A stretch of DNA of 44,803 nucleotides, from positions 1-44,803 of the forward strand of contig CAJTJY010000017.1 in the NCBI GenBank assembly GCA_910576975.1, given 5' to 3'. The translations under genes were made by a program, and so were the position numbers. Below the pieces are notes generated by a model. The model ran no database searches, was not told where the DNA came from, and saw only the letters and a list, made by a program, of their open reading frames with translations. This document shows positions 23,811 to 32,807 of the stretch, piece by piece. How positions within the stretch are numbered: the stretch's first letter is position 1; each line of letters opens with the position of its first letter. This DNA comes from an uncultured Lachnospiraceae bacterium (lineage in GTDB: Bacteria; Bacillota; Clostridia; Lachnospirales; Lachnospiraceae).

Positions 23811-25247
23811 ATGTACGACGTAATCATAATAGGCGCAGGCATATCAGGATGCGCCTGTGCAAGAGAACTTTCCAGGTACAGGCTTTCCATCTGCGTGCTG
23901 GAACGAGAAGAGGATGTGTGCTGCGGAACATCCAAGGCAAACAGCGCCATTGTCCACGCAGGCTTCGATGCAGAGAACGGCTCTCTGATGGCGAAACTGA
24001 ATGTAGAAGGAAATCAGAAGATGGAGCAGCTGTCGAAAGAGCTGGACTTTCCGTTTCAAAGAAACGGCTCCTTGGTCGTGTGTCTGGACGAGGAACAAGC
24101 GCCGGATTTGCAGGCGTTGTATCAGAGAGGAATCCGAAACGGAGTCGAAGGTTTAAAGATCATTGACAGAACAGAGCTTGTGAAACTGGAGCCCAACATT
24201 TCAGAGCACGCGGTGAAAGCGCTTTATGCGCCCTCCGGGGGCATTGTGTGTCCCTTTGGGATGACATTTGCGTTTGCGGAAAATGCGGCGGCTAACGGTG
24301 TCAAATTTCAATTTGAAACAAAAGTAACTGCGGTAGGGAAGCAGGAAGACTTTTGGATGGTAAAAACCAGCCAGGGAGAATTTCAGGCCAGATACGTGGT
24401 GAATGCGGCAGGCGTGTATGCAGATGAGATTCACAACATGGTAAGTGCCGACAAGCTTCATATCACGCCAAGAAAGGGGGAATACTGCCTGATGGACCAT
24501 TCTGCCAAAGGGTTTGTCAATCATACGGTATTCCAGCTTCCGGGCAAATATGGAAAGGGGGTGCTGGTTGCGCCTACCGTCCATGGAAATATATTGGTGG
24601 GCCCGACAGCCGTGGATATCGAAGACAAGGAGGGCGTATCCACCACCCAGGCAGGGCTTGAGGAGTTGTTGGACAAGGCGTCGGCGACGGTAAAGAATCT
24701 GCCAGTGCGTCAAATTATCACTTCATTTGCAGGCTTGCGCGCCCATGAGGACGGTCATGAGTTCTGCATCGGGCAAGTCGAAGGGGCAGAGGGATTTATA
24801 GACTGCGCCGGAATTGAATCTCCAGGACTTACCGCCGCTCCGGCGATTGGGAGGATGGTGGCAGATATCATTCGAGAACTTGCATGCCCCCAGGAAAATT
24901 CAAATTTTGTGGGAACCAGAAAAGGGATTTTAGATCCCAGGTCTTTGGAGCATGAAAAACGAGCGGAGCTAATCCGGGAGCATCCAGCCTATGGCGCGAT
25001 TGTCTGCCGTTGCGAGATGATTACTCAGGGAGAGATTGAGGACGCCATAAGCCGTCCTCTGGGGGCGAAATCCTTAGACGGCGTGAAACGAAGGACCAGG
25101 GCTGGAATGGGACGCTGCCAGGCAGGATTTTGTTCACCGAAAACCATGGAGATTTTGGCAGAAAAACGGGGTTTGACGCCCTCGCAAATTACCAAATGCG
25201 GCGGGAATTCCCATTTGATTGCCGGGACGAATAAGGACAGAATATAG
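23811..25247 (+). CDS. GlpA-like FAD-dependent glycerol-3-phosphate dehydrogenase with BFD [2Fe-2S] domain
   Basis: A 478-residue oxidoreductase. The N-terminal VIIIGAGISGCACA is the FAD-binding dinucleotide fold. The DAO-type domain contains KANSAIVHAGFDA and FAGLRAHEDG. The C-terminal ~90 residues carry CRC ... GRCQAGFC, the four Cys of a BFD-like [2Fe-2S] domain. By fold and position after glpK it should oxidise glycerol-3-phosphate to dihydroxyacetone phosphate under anaerobic conditions. The start at ATG 23811 lies 5 bp after the glpK stop. The next gene begins 14 bp downstream. I leave the symbol empty because it differs from the enterobacterial GlpABC set. Confidence 0.9.
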   Translation: MYDVIIIGAGISGCACARELSRYRLSICVLEREEDVCCGTSKANSAIVHAGFDAENGSLMAKLNVEGNQKMEQLSKELDFPFQRNGSLVVCLDEEQAPDLQALYQRGIRNGVEGLKIIDRTELVKLEPNISEHAVKALYAPSGGIVCPFGMTFAFAENAAANGVKFQFETKVTAVGKQEDFWMVKTSQGEFQARYVVNAAGVYADEIHNMVSADKLHITPRKGEYCLMDHSAKGFVNHTVFQLPGKYGKGVLVAPTVHGNILVGPTAVDIEDKEGVSTTQAGLEELLDKASATVKNLPVRQIITSFAGLRAHEDGHEFCIGQVEGAEGFIDCAGIESPGLTAAPAIGRMVADIIRELACPQENSNFVGTRKGILDPRSLEHEKRAELIREHPAYGAIVCRCEMITQGEIEDAISRPLGAKSLDGVKRRTRAGMGRCQAGFCSPKTMEILAEKRGLTPSQITKCGGNSHLIAGTNKDRI

Positions 25248-25261
25248 TTGAGGAAAAGGAC

Positions 25262-26527
25262 ATGATAAAGTATGACATTGTGATAGTTGGAGGCGGTCCG
25301 GCAGGTCTTTCGGCCGCCCTTTCGGCAAAGGAAAATGGCGCAGAATCCATTTTAGTGCTGGAAAGAGACAAGGAACTAGGCGGTATTTTAAATCAGTGCA
25401 TCCACAATGGCTTTGGCCTGCACACGTTTCAGGAAGAACTGACCGGGCCAGAGTATGCCGCAAGGTTTATTGAGAAGCTAAAGGAAGCTCAGATTGCGTA
25501 TAAATTAGATACAATGGTGATTAGCATTTCCAGCGACAAGGTAGTGACGGCAATGAACGGCAAGGATGGCATTCTTACGATACAGGCAAAGGCAGTCATT
25601 CTTGCCATGGGATGCAGAGAGCGTTCCAGGGGCGCCCTAAATATCCCAGGCTACCGTCCGGCAGGCGTCTATTCCGCCGGCACGGCGCAGCGGCTAGTCA
25701 ACATCGAAGGTCTGCTTCCCGGGCGTGAGGCAGTGATTTTAGGCTCAGGGGATATCGGGCTGATCATGGCAAGGAGGCTGACTCTGGAGGGTGCGAAAGT
25801 GAAAGTGGTCGTAGAACTGCTTCCCTATTCTGGTGGTTTAAAGAGGAATATTGTCCAGTGTCTCGATGATTTTAACATTCCTCTGAAATTGAGCCATACG
25901 GTGGTGGACATTGACGGCAAAGACCGGGTAAAAGGAGTAACCATTGCCCAGGTGGATCAAGACAGGAAGCCTATTCCAGGCACGGAGCAATATTATGCCT
26001 GCGACACCCTGCTTTTGTCCTGCGGCCTGATTCCAGAAAATGAATTATCCCAGGAACTGGGCGTTGCGATCCATCCAGCCACTTCTGGCCCACGGGTGGA
26101 CGAGAGCTTTCAAACCAGCGTCGAAGGTGTGTTTGCATGTGGAAACGTGCTCCATGTCCATGACTTGGTAGATTTTGTTTCCAAGGAGGCCAAGGCAGCG
26201 GGCAGACATGCAGCCCTCTTTGTGAGAGACGGCGCAGGCCGCAAGAAATGCCGGGAAGTTCCCATTTTGGCTGAGAACGGGGTGCGCTATACCGTTCCTT
26301 GCTCGATCCATCCAGAACAGATGGAAGATGCGCAGACCGTACGGTTTCGTGTAGGAGACGTATATCGCAATTGCTTTATCTGCGTCTATTTGGATGAGAA
26401 TTGCATCAGCCGTAAGAAACGCCTGGTGGCAGTTCCGGGCGAGATGGAAGAAGTGATATTGCAAAAGAAAGACTTGCAGGCGGTCCTGGGACTGTCCCAG
26501 ATCACGGTGAGGATTGAGGAGGCTTAA
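25262..26527 (+). CDS. FAD/NAD(P)-dependent oxidoreductase of the glp operon
   Basis: A 421-residue two-dinucleotide-fold flavoprotein. FAD-binding VGGGPAGLSAALSA lies at the N-terminus, a second Rossmann motif (ILGSGDIGLIMARRL) near residue 160, and the second FAD contact GVFACGNVLHVHDLVD near 285. There is no CxxC redox disulfide. Genes of this type sit between a GlpA-like dehydrogenase and a DUF1667 gene in many Clostridia, and the protein likely passes electrons from the dehydrogenase to a pyridine nucleotide or another carrier; the acceptor is not known from sequence. It overlaps no gene; the DUF1667 start is 4 bp after its stop. Confidence 0.88.
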   Translation: MIKYDIVIVGGGPAGLSAALSAKENGAESILVLERDKELGGILNQCIHNGFGLHTFQEELTGPEYAARFIEKLKEAQIAYKLDTMVISISSDKVVTAMNGKDGILTIQAKAVILAMGCRERSRGALNIPGYRPAGVYSAGTAQRLVNIEGLLPGREAVILGSGDIGLIMARRLTLEGAKVKVVVELLPYSGGLKRNIVQCLDDFNIPLKLSHTVVDIDGKDRVKGVTIAQVDQDRKPIPGTEQYYACDTLLLSCGLIPENELSQELGVAIHPATSGPRVDESFQTSVEGVFACGNVLHVHDLVDFVSKEAKAAGRHAALFVRDGAGRKKCREVPILAENGVRYTVPCSIHPEQMEDAQTVRFRVGDVYRNCFICVYLDENCISRKKRLVAVPGEMEEVILQKKDLQAVLGLSQITVRIEEA

Positions 26528-26531
26528 GGAA

Positions 26532-26891
26532 ATGGAAACGAGAGAATTAATCTGCATCGGCTGTCCCCTGGGCTGCGCCCTGAAAGTGGAAATCGACCAG
26601 GGCAAGCCAGTGAATATTACAGGAAATACCTGCAAAAGAGGGGAAGATTACGCTAGAAAAGAAGTCGTCAATCCCACCAGGATCGTCACAAGTACCGTGG
26701 CGGTGGAGGGAGGAAGCCAGAGGACAGTATCGGTCAAGACCAGGGAAGATATCCCCAAAGAGAAGATATTTGAGGTTATCAAAGCGCTAAAGGGAGTAAG
26801 CGTGCAGGCTCCGGTCCATATAGGGGATGTCGTTGTATGCAACGCGGCTGACACTGGCGTGGACGTGGTTGCTACCCGCAACGTCATATAA
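26532..26891 (+). CDS. DUF1667 cysteine-motif protein
   Basis: A 119-residue protein opening with CIGCPLGCALKVE and a further Cys in NTCKRGEDYA, so four Cys are placed to hold an iron-sulfur cluster or zinc. The rest is a small beta-rich domain ending DVVATRNVI. DUF1667 proteins nearly always follow the GlpA-like and NADH-oxidase-like genes, so it may be the electron-transfer subunit that stands where GlpC does in enteric bacteria; this is inference. I start at ATG 26532; an upstream in-frame start at 26514 would overlap the previous gene. Confidence 0.85.
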   Translation: METRELICIGCPLGCALKVEIDQGKPVNITGNTCKRGEDYARKEVVNPTRIVTSTVAVEGGSQRTVSVKTREDIPKEKIFEVIKALKGVSVQAPVHIGDVVVCNAADTGVDVVATRNVI

Positions 26892-26920
26892 AATAATAAG
26901 ATCCAAGAATCACCAAAATC

Positions 26921-26952
26921 CCCCTGCCGCATAGGATAATGCAGGGGTTCTG
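26921..26952 (+). terminator. Probable terminator of the glp operon
   Basis: CCCCTGC (26921-26927) pairs with GCAGGGG (26941-26947) and is followed by TTCTG. The T-run is weak, but it lies 30 bp after the last glp gene and before a new ribosome site. Confidence 0.5.
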
Positions 26953-26996
26953 CGTTTCAAAGCAGCAGCCCCAATACATAAATTGGGAGGAATATC

Positions 26997-27242
26997 ATGC
27001 GTCTGTGTGAATTGAGGGAAAAAGAGGTCATCAATGTCTGCAACTGCAAATGCCTTGGATTTGTAGTGGATATTGATATTGACGTGTGTACGGGGATGGT
27101 CCTGGCGCTGATCATTCCAAGTTGTGGAAAAGTCTGGGGGCTTTTTGGCAGGGGCAGCGAGCTTGTGATACCATGGAGACAGGTAGTCCGGGTAGGGCCA
27201 GACATTATTTTGGTGGAAATTCCGGAACCGGAGCGAAAGTAA
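26997..27242 (+). CDS. YlmC/YmxH-family sporulation protein
   Basis: An 81-residue PRC-barrel-like protein with the family's opening MRLCELREKEVINV, the central LGFVVDIDID segment and PWRQVVRVGPDIILVEI near the end. Members are conserved in endospore formers and annotated as sporulation proteins; the biochemical role is unknown. GGGAGGA lies at proper spacing before ATG. It stands alone between the glp operon and the helicase fusion. Its presence supports a spore-forming host. Confidence 0.88.
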   Translation: MRLCELREKEVINVCNCKCLGFVVDIDIDVCTGMVLALIIPSCGKVWGLFGRGSELVIPWRQVVRVGPDIILVEIPEPERK

Positions 27243-27294
27243 AATAACAGAAACGTGACCGATATCGGGGCGATCAGTAAAAAGGACAAAAGAG

Positions 27295-30200
27295 ATGAAC
27301 AGCGTATACCGCAACATATTTCGGGCTATCCACGAGGGCAGATGGCTCAGCATAGAATATCGAAATAAGGAACAGCAGATCTCAAGGTACTGGATTGGAA
27401 TTTATGACCTCGATCCTAAAAAACGCACCCTGAAAGTGGAAGGAATGCATTTAGGCAAATATACCACGCAGACCTATGAGACGATTTATATGGATGCCAT
27501 TCTTTCCTCTGCAATCGTAGAGGGCACTTACTGTCCGGTAAATCAAAGCCTGGTAAGGGATATTTATCAGAATCCCCATAAGTACAAAAGTATTTTTGAC
27601 CATACAGTTAATTTGAAGATCTTAAATTATCTGGAATCGTGCAGCCGCATGGATACCGTGCCGTATTACTCTGATTTTGAACTGATCCGCTATCTGGACC
27701 GCGAGAGCTTTCAGGGACAGGACTATGAACTCAGTGAAGAACAATTTCAGATGATTGTCAGATATTTCCAGTACCAGACAGCGAAAAAGCAGGGACACGA
27801 AGGAAAACTGAAGCTGCAGCAGTTAGCTATGAACGTGCTCAGCATTCATACGTCCAGGGGGCTTTATGTCCTGGCGTATCGCAAATTGCAGCTTGACGTC
27901 AGAAAAAGAACTCTGCGCCCTGGCGAAGAAATCATGATCTGCACAGAATATGCCATAGACGGCGTAAAGGAGCATGTGCGCAGGTTTTTGGATGCAGAGG
28001 AATATGAACTGCTGAAAGATTTTGAGAAGAATCAGGAAGAGATCAAGGAATGTATCAAAAATCATGGCAAGCAGGTTCTTGAAGTTGACGACATGCCATA
28101 TTTGATCGGTCTTGGGATGGATATCATCTTAGATTTGCACAAGGAATATGAGGCGGTGATTGACATGTATCAGAATCAAAAGGTGACGGTCCCTCTGCGG
28201 GCTTTTTTCGGGGAGATGGTCAGCAAGCCCCTTCGCAGGAAAGCATATCCGATCGTGCTTGCTGACCGGCGGGTGAATTTGGATCAGCTCCTTGCGATCA
28301 ACAATGCCATGAAATATCCAGTGGCGTATATTCAGGGACCGCCAGGCACAGGCAAGACAAGCACCATCATCAATACCATTGTCACAGCGTTCTTTAACGA
28401 AAAGACGGTTTTGTTTGTCTCTTACAATAATCATCCCATCAATGGAGTGGTGGAAAAGCTGCTTGACATGAAATATCAGGACAAGGCGATTCTGTTTCCA
28501 GTGCTGCGCTTGGGGAATTATGAGAAAATGCAGGAAGCACTGGAGCATATAGAGCAAATTTACGAACAGGCTCAGAAAATCAAGGTCTATGAATCCACGC
28601 TGGAAAGGAATAAGGATGACCGGATTCAGCGTGCCAGAAGACTATCTGGCCTGCTGCGCAGGTATGAAGAGCGCCTTGACTTGCAGGAGCGCAAAGAAAC
28701 GATACATCGGATGCTGGAGTATGAGAATCAGCAGCAATTATCGTTGCAGATGCTTCCATTTCAAGCGGATCTGCAGGGGAGGCAGATGGAACAGATCAAG
28801 CGCAGGCTGGAGAAGACAGGAGACATCACAGAGGAAGAGGCGTTTCTTTTGTTAGATGAGAACGAGGAAGAATTAAAGAAGTATCTTTATTTTACATCCG
28901 CCAGGTATCTTAAAAAGCTTGATTTGCCCAGGCATAAAGAATTAAAGAACATCATACAGATGGGAGACAAGAGAGAACGCCTGGAAGGATTTGCAAAGTA
29001 TTTGGGAAAAAAAGAGAATATCAGGAAACTGCAGGAGATTTTCCCGATTGTAGCGACCACCTGCATCTCCGCTCATAAGCTGGGGGAGCCATGTCCCATG
29101 TTTGACATGGTGATCATCGACGAAGCCAGTCAGTGCAATACGGCGGTTTCTCTGGTGCCCATTATCCGGGGCAGCAGCCTGATGCTTGTGGGAGATCCTC
29201 AGCAGCTTAATCCAGTGATCCAGCTTGAAGAGCTGGTGAACCAGAAACTGCGGACCAAATATGGGGTTGCCGAGGAATATGACTATCGGAAAAATTCTAT
29301 ATATAAGACATTTCTCGCTTGCGACGCAGTCAGTGACGAGATCCTGTTACATTATCATTACCGCTGCCATGAGAAAATCATTGGATTTAACAATAAGAAG
29401 TATTACAATGAAAGATTGTGTGTAAAGACTAAAAGCGCCGAAAAGGAACCTCTCTTATATATAGATGTCAAGGGCGATAGCAGCGGCGGAAAAAACACTG
29501 CTCCTGCCGAGGTAGAAGAAATCATCGCTTATGCTTCCAAAAACAGGGAGAAAAGCATAGGCGTGATCACCCCTTTCGTCAATCAGCGCAGGCTGATAGA
29601 AGAAGCTGCGAGACAGGCATATCTTGCCAATGTGGAGTGTGGCACAGTTCATGCGTTTCAGGGGGATGAGAAAGATATCGTTCTGTTTTCGACTGCCATT
29701 ACGGAACAGACTCAGGCGGGGACCTATGAATGGTTAAAAAATAACAAGGAACTGATCAATGTAGCTACTTCCCGGGCAAGGGACAGGCTGGTCATTTTGT
29801 CTGATATGGAAAGTTTGCAGCGTTTGCACTTAAGGAATGAGGACGATGACTTGTATGAATTGGTACAATATGCCAAGATGAATGGAAAGTTACAAGTCAC
29901 AAAAAAGAAAGCGGTTTCCCGGGCGCTGGGCGTCAAGCCTTTTACTACGGATACAGAGGAAGCATTTTTGAAAAACCTTACACATGCGCTGGAAAATATC
30001 TGGCTCTTGGACAATCGTTTTCAAATTCAGCAGAAAGTGGAGATCTCGACGATCTTCCCTGCTAATTTATCTCCAGATGGCTTATTTTATTCGCAACAAT
30101 TTGATTTTGTGGTTTATGAACAGCAGATGCAAAAGCAGGTTGCGGTTCTTGCCATAGAGTTGGACAAAAAAGAACATTTGGACGAAGAGCTTCTAAGACA

Positions 30201-30330
30201 GCGGGACCGTCAGAGAACAGAGCTTGGAAAGAAGATTGATTTGCAGATGATACGGGTGGAACATTCTTATGCCAGGCGATACAACCATATTAAGGAGATT
30301 TTGATCAATTTCTTTTCTGCCAAACATTGA
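27295..30330 (+). CDS. WYL-like / UPF1-type helicase / DUF2726 nuclease fusion
   Basis: A 1011-residue soluble protein. Residues ~1-85 resemble a WYL domain (AIHEGRWLSIEYRNK, RYWIGIYDLDPKKR). A superfamily 1 helicase core follows: Walker A GPPGTGKTS near 347, Walker B IIDEASQ near 607, GDPQQL near 632, HYHYRCHEKIIGF, HAFQGDEKDIV and NVATSRARDRLVIL. A ~190-residue insertion separates Walker A and B. Residues ~890-1005 match DUF2726, a PD-(D/E)XK-like domain (FDFVVYE ... LAIELDKKEH ... RQRDRQRTELG). This domain mix is met in nucleic-acid repair and phage defence; the role here is unknown. The gene stands alone. AAAGGA precedes the ATG. Confidence 0.8.
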   Translation: MNSVYRNIFRAIHEGRWLSIEYRNKEQQISRYWIGIYDLDPKKRTLKVEGMHLGKYTTQTYETIYMDAILSSAIVEGTYCPVNQSLVRDIYQNPHKYKSIFDHTVNLKILNYLESCSRMDTVPYYSDFELIRYLDRESFQGQDYELSEEQFQMIVRYFQYQTAKKQGHEGKLKLQQLAMNVLSIHTSRGLYVLAYRKLQLDVRKRTLRPGEEIMICTEYAIDGVKEHVRRFLDAEEYELLKDFEKNQEEIKECIKNHGKQVLEVDDMPYLIGLGMDIILDLHKEYEAVIDMYQNQKVTVPLRAFFGEMVSKPLRRKAYPIVLADRRVNLDQLLAINNAMKYPVAYIQGPPGTGKTSTIINTIVTAFFNEKTVLFVSYNNHPINGVVEKLLDMKYQDKAILFPVLRLGNYEKMQEALEHIEQIYEQAQKIKVYESTLERNKDDRIQRARRLSGLLRRYEERLDLQERKETIHRMLEYENQQQLSLQMLPFQADLQGRQMEQIKRRLEKTGDITEEEAFLLLDENEEELKKYLYFTSARYLKKLDLPRHKELKNIIQMGDKRERLEGFAKYLGKKENIRKLQEIFPIVATTCISAHKLGEPCPMFDMVIIDEASQCNTAVSLVPIIRGSSLMLVGDPQQLNPVIQLEELVNQKLRTKYGVAEEYDYRKNSIYKTFLACDAVSDEILLHYHYRCHEKIIGFNNKKYYNERLCVKTKSAEKEPLLYIDVKGDSSGGKNTAPAEVEEIIAYASKNREKSIGVITPFVNQRRLIEEAARQAYLANVECGTVHAFQGDEKDIVLFSTAITEQTQAGTYEWLKNNKELINVATSRARDRLVILSDMESLQRLHLRNEDDDLYELVQYAKMNGKLQVTKKKAVSRALGVKPFTTDTEEAFLKNLTHALENIWLLDNRFQIQQKVEISTIFPANLSPDGLFYSQQFDFVVYEQQMQKQVAVLAIELDKKEHLDEELLRQRDRQRTELGKKIDLQMIRVEHSYARRYNHIKEILINFFSAKH

Positions 30331-30359
30331 GAGGCAAAGCTATGTTTCTTGAGTTTCGT

Positions 30360-30388
30360 TTGACAAGCAGAAAAAAGAAAGATATACT
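30360..30388 (+). promoter_or_regulatory. Sigma-A promoter of nrdR
   Basis: Consensus TTGACA (30360-30365), a 17-bp spacer and TATACT (30383-30388), 34 bp before the nrdR start. Confidence 0.8.
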
Positions 30389-30422
30389 GAGAGTAAATAT
30401 CTGTACCAAGGAGGGGAATTCT

Positions 30423-30875
30423 ATGAAGTGTCCATATTGCAGCAGCGAAAACACCCGTGTGATTGATTCCAGGCCCGCCGACGATAATAGCTCTATCCGC
30501 AGAAGACGGCTGTGTGACGATTGTGGGAAGCGTTTTACCACTTATGAGAGAGTGGAAACCATTCCGCTGATTGTCATCAAGAAGGATGATAACAGAGAGC
30601 AGTATGACAGGTCAAAACTGCAGGGAGGCATTTTGCGGGCATGTCATAAACGCCCAGTGTCCGTGGCACGGATTGACCAGCTGGTAGACGAGGTGGAAGC
30701 TGAAATCTTTAACAAAGAAGAGCGTGAAATCGTAAGTTCTAAGATTGGAGAGATTGTCATGAACCGTCTTCAGGAATTGGATCCTGTGGCTTATGTCCGT
30801 TTTGCGTCAGTTTACCGGGAATTCAAAGATGTCAACACTTTTATGGATGAATTGAAGAAGATGCTGGAACCGTGA
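30423..30875 (+). CDS. nrdR: Transcriptional repressor NrdR
   Basis: A 150-residue repressor of ribonucleotide reductase genes. The N-terminal zinc ribbon is complete (CPYC ... CDDCGKRF with the RRRR basic stretch between), and the ATP-cone domain follows (VIKKDDNREQYDRSKLQGGI ... YVRFASVYREF). ATP-cone occupancy by dATP or ATP controls DNA binding. Length matches the family. AAGGAGG precedes the ATG. The gene has its own promoter; the nrd genes it would control are not in this window. Confidence 0.97.
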   Translation: MKCPYCSSENTRVIDSRPADDNSSIRRRRLCDDCGKRFTTYERVETIPLIVIKKDDNREQYDRSKLQGGILRACHKRPVSVARIDQLVDEVEAEIFNKEEREIVSSKIGEIVMNRLQELDPVAYVRFASVYREFKDVNTFMDELKKMLEP

Positions 30876-30976
30876 GCATTATTAATGAAGTAATGCTTGA
30901 TGGCGAGCATTAGAATGGAAGAAAATGCTGGATCAATGGGCACGATAGGAAGCAAGAAGGGCAGGAGAGTAAAGAG

Positions 30977-31471
30977 ATGCTGGAGAAGTTTTACCCCAAT
31001 GAATATCTGGATTCTGCATACGAGATAGAATATGACCGATTATATGAGGAGGGATATCGGGGAATTATTTTCGACGTAGATAATACGCTGGTCCCTCATG
31101 GCGCTCCGGCAGACCAGCGCGCGAAAGAATTATTTACCCATCTGAAAGAGCTGGGATATCAGTGTTGTCTGCTTTCTAACAACAAGGAGCCACGGGTTAA
31201 AATGTTCAATGACCAAGTACAGGTGCAGTATATTTTTAAGGCTGGTAAACCTAAGGCGTCTGGTTACCGGCGCGCCATGGAACTGATGGGGACGAATCAG
31301 GACAATACCTTGTTTGTGGGGGATCAGATCTTTACAGATGTGTACGGCGCCAATTGTGCCGGAATCCGTACCGTGCTGACAAAGCCGATTCATCCCAAAG
31401 AGGAGATACAAATTGTGCTTAAACGGTATCTGGAACGGATCGTACTGTTTTTTTATCAGAGAAGGAAATAA
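30977..31471 (+). CDS. YqeG-family HAD IIIA phosphatase
   Basis: A 164-residue HAD hydrolase. The nucleophile motif is FDVDNTLVP near residue 33, motif II is LLSNNK, Lys in KAGKPKASGY and motif IV GDQIFTDVYGAN. YqeG proteins are usually near the ribosome-assembly GTPase gene yqeH in Bacilli; here that gene is absent from the window. Phosphatidylglycerophosphate phosphatase activity is known for relatives in other lineages; the substrate here cannot be told. It is ~100 bp downstream of nrdR and may be co-transcribed. Confidence 0.88.
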   Translation: MLEKFYPNEYLDSAYEIEYDRLYEEGYRGIIFDVDNTLVPHGAPADQRAKELFTHLKELGYQCCLLSNNKEPRVKMFNDQVQVQYIFKAGKPKASGYRRAMELMGTNQDNTLFVGDQIFTDVYGANCAGIRTVLTKPIHPKEEIQIVLKRYLERIVLFFYQRRK

Positions 31472-31505
31472 CATCGATTTTTAAAATCAAAAAGCAGGAA
31501 AAGCG

Positions 31506-31575
31506 GAAAGAAGTTGTCTATTCTTTCACGGACTGCCTGTTTGTGCGGACAAACACAAAGAATGGAGGAACGAAG
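31506..31575 (+). promoter_or_regulatory. Recurrent 5'-leader module, copy B (before rpiB)
   Basis: GAAAGAA (31506-31512) pairs with TTCTTTC (31521-31527). GACTGCCTGTTTGTGC follows, then hairpin GTTTGT-GCGG-ACAAAC, then AAAGAATGGAGGA with the ribosome site. AAAGAAT just before GGAGGA could also pair with ATTCTTT at 31520-31526, so two foldings compete. Confidence 0.6.
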
Positions 31576-32019
31576 ATGAAAGTAGCAATCGGTAATGACC
31601 ACTCAGCGGTGGAATTGAAAAATGAAGTGATGGAGTATGTAAAAAGCCTCGGACATGAGGTGATCAATCTGGGCACGGACAGCTCAGAGAGCTGTCATTA
31701 TCCAGTGTATGGCGAGAAAGTAGGACGCGCAGTGGCAGATGGCGAGGCCGACTGCGGAATCCTGATCTGTGGCACAGGGGTTGGCATCTCTCTGGCGGCC
31801 AACAAGATCAAAGGAATTCGCTGCGGCGTATGTTCGGATACTACCACGGCACATCTGATTAAAGAGCATAATAATGCCAATGTCATTGCATTTGGAGCCA
31901 GAATCGTAGGAAACGAGCAGGCGAAGGACATTGTTAAGGCGTATTTAGAGGCCGAGTTCATGGGCGGCAGGCACCAGACGAGGATTGACATGATCCGTGA
32001 GATTGAAGAAAAAGGTTGA
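31576..32019 (+). CDS. rpiB: Ribose-5-phosphate isomerase B
   Basis: A 147-residue RpiB/LacAB-family isomerase interconverting ribose-5-phosphate and ribulose-5-phosphate. The signature GNDHSAVELKNEV opens the protein. The active-site Cys and anion-binding loop appear as CGTGVGIS, and the base-carrying HNNANVIAFGAR segment follows. The length is normal. I start at ATG 31576 after GGAGGA; the longer frame starts inside the leader module. It sits behind leader copy B and 79 bp before efp. Confidence 0.95.
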   Translation: MKVAIGNDHSAVELKNEVMEYVKSLGHEVINLGTDSSESCHYPVYGEKVGRAVADGEADCGILICGTGVGISLAANKIKGIRCGVCSDTTTAHLIKEHNNANVIAFGARIVGNEQAKDIVKAYLEAEFMGGRHQTRIDMIREIEEKG

Positions 32020-32098
32020 AATTTCTTCCATTATAGTATAGAATGAAAAAAGTATGTAGGCAAAGTATGCCCAGACATAGTTTAAGGAGGAAATTTGA

Positions 32099-32656
32099 AT
32101 GATTTCAGCAGGAGATTTTAGAAACGGGATTACAATCGAATTAGATAATAATATCTACCAAATTATTGAATTTCAGCATGTAAAGCCAGGAAAGGGCGCA
32201 GCCTTTGTGCGGACAAAATTAAAAAATATCAAAAGCGGCGGCGTTGTGGAGAAGACGTTCCGTCCTACGGAAAAATGTCCGCAGGCCCGTATCGACAGAG
32301 CGGACATGCAGTATTTATATTCCGACGGGGATCTCTTTCATTTTATGGATGTGGAAACCTATGAGCAGATTGCATTGGATGCAGAGTCTATCGGCGACGC
32401 TTTGAAGTTTGTAAAGGAAAATGAAATGGTCAAAATGTGTTCCCACAATGGCAATGTGTTCGCAGTGGAGCCGCCTCTGTTTGTGGAGCTTAAAATTACA
32501 GATACAGAGCCTGGGTTTAAGGGAGATACGGCGACCGGTGCGACGAAGCCGGCAGTGGTAGAGACAGGCGCTACCGTATATGTTCCTCTGTTTGTGGAAC
32601 AGGAGGACGTGATCAAGATCGATACCAGGACAGGAGAATACTTGTCAAGAGTCTAA
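32099..32656 (+). CDS. efp: Elongation factor P
   Basis: A 185-residue translation factor that relieves ribosome stalling at polyproline. The three beta-barrel domains are of normal length. The tip loop reads KPGKGAAFVR, with Lys at the position that is modified in many bacteria. The C-terminal domain shows EPGFKGDTATGATKPA and ends in GEYLSRV. AAGGAGGAA precedes the ATG. It is followed by a long regulatory intergenic region, so it is probably the last gene of its unit. Confidence 0.97.
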   Translation: MISAGDFRNGITIELDNNIYQIIEFQHVKPGKGAAFVRTKLKNIKSGGVVEKTFRPTEKCPQARIDRADMQYLYSDGDLFHFMDVETYEQIALDAESIGDALKFVKENEMVKMCSHNGNVFAVEPPLFVELKITDTEPGFKGDTATGATKPAVVETGATVYVPLFVEQEDVIKIDTRTGEYLSRV

Positions 32657-32807
32657 GCTTTATAGATGCCATTTGAGATTATGCGTTTGGCGTATTGTAG
32701 AATGTTTTATTTTTGAAGAAAAGAATCGGGGTAATTGTGCAGCAAGGCGTTGCATGGTTGCTCCGATTTTGCGTCCCTTGCGGTTGATCAATCCTAAAAG
32801 TCTGCGA

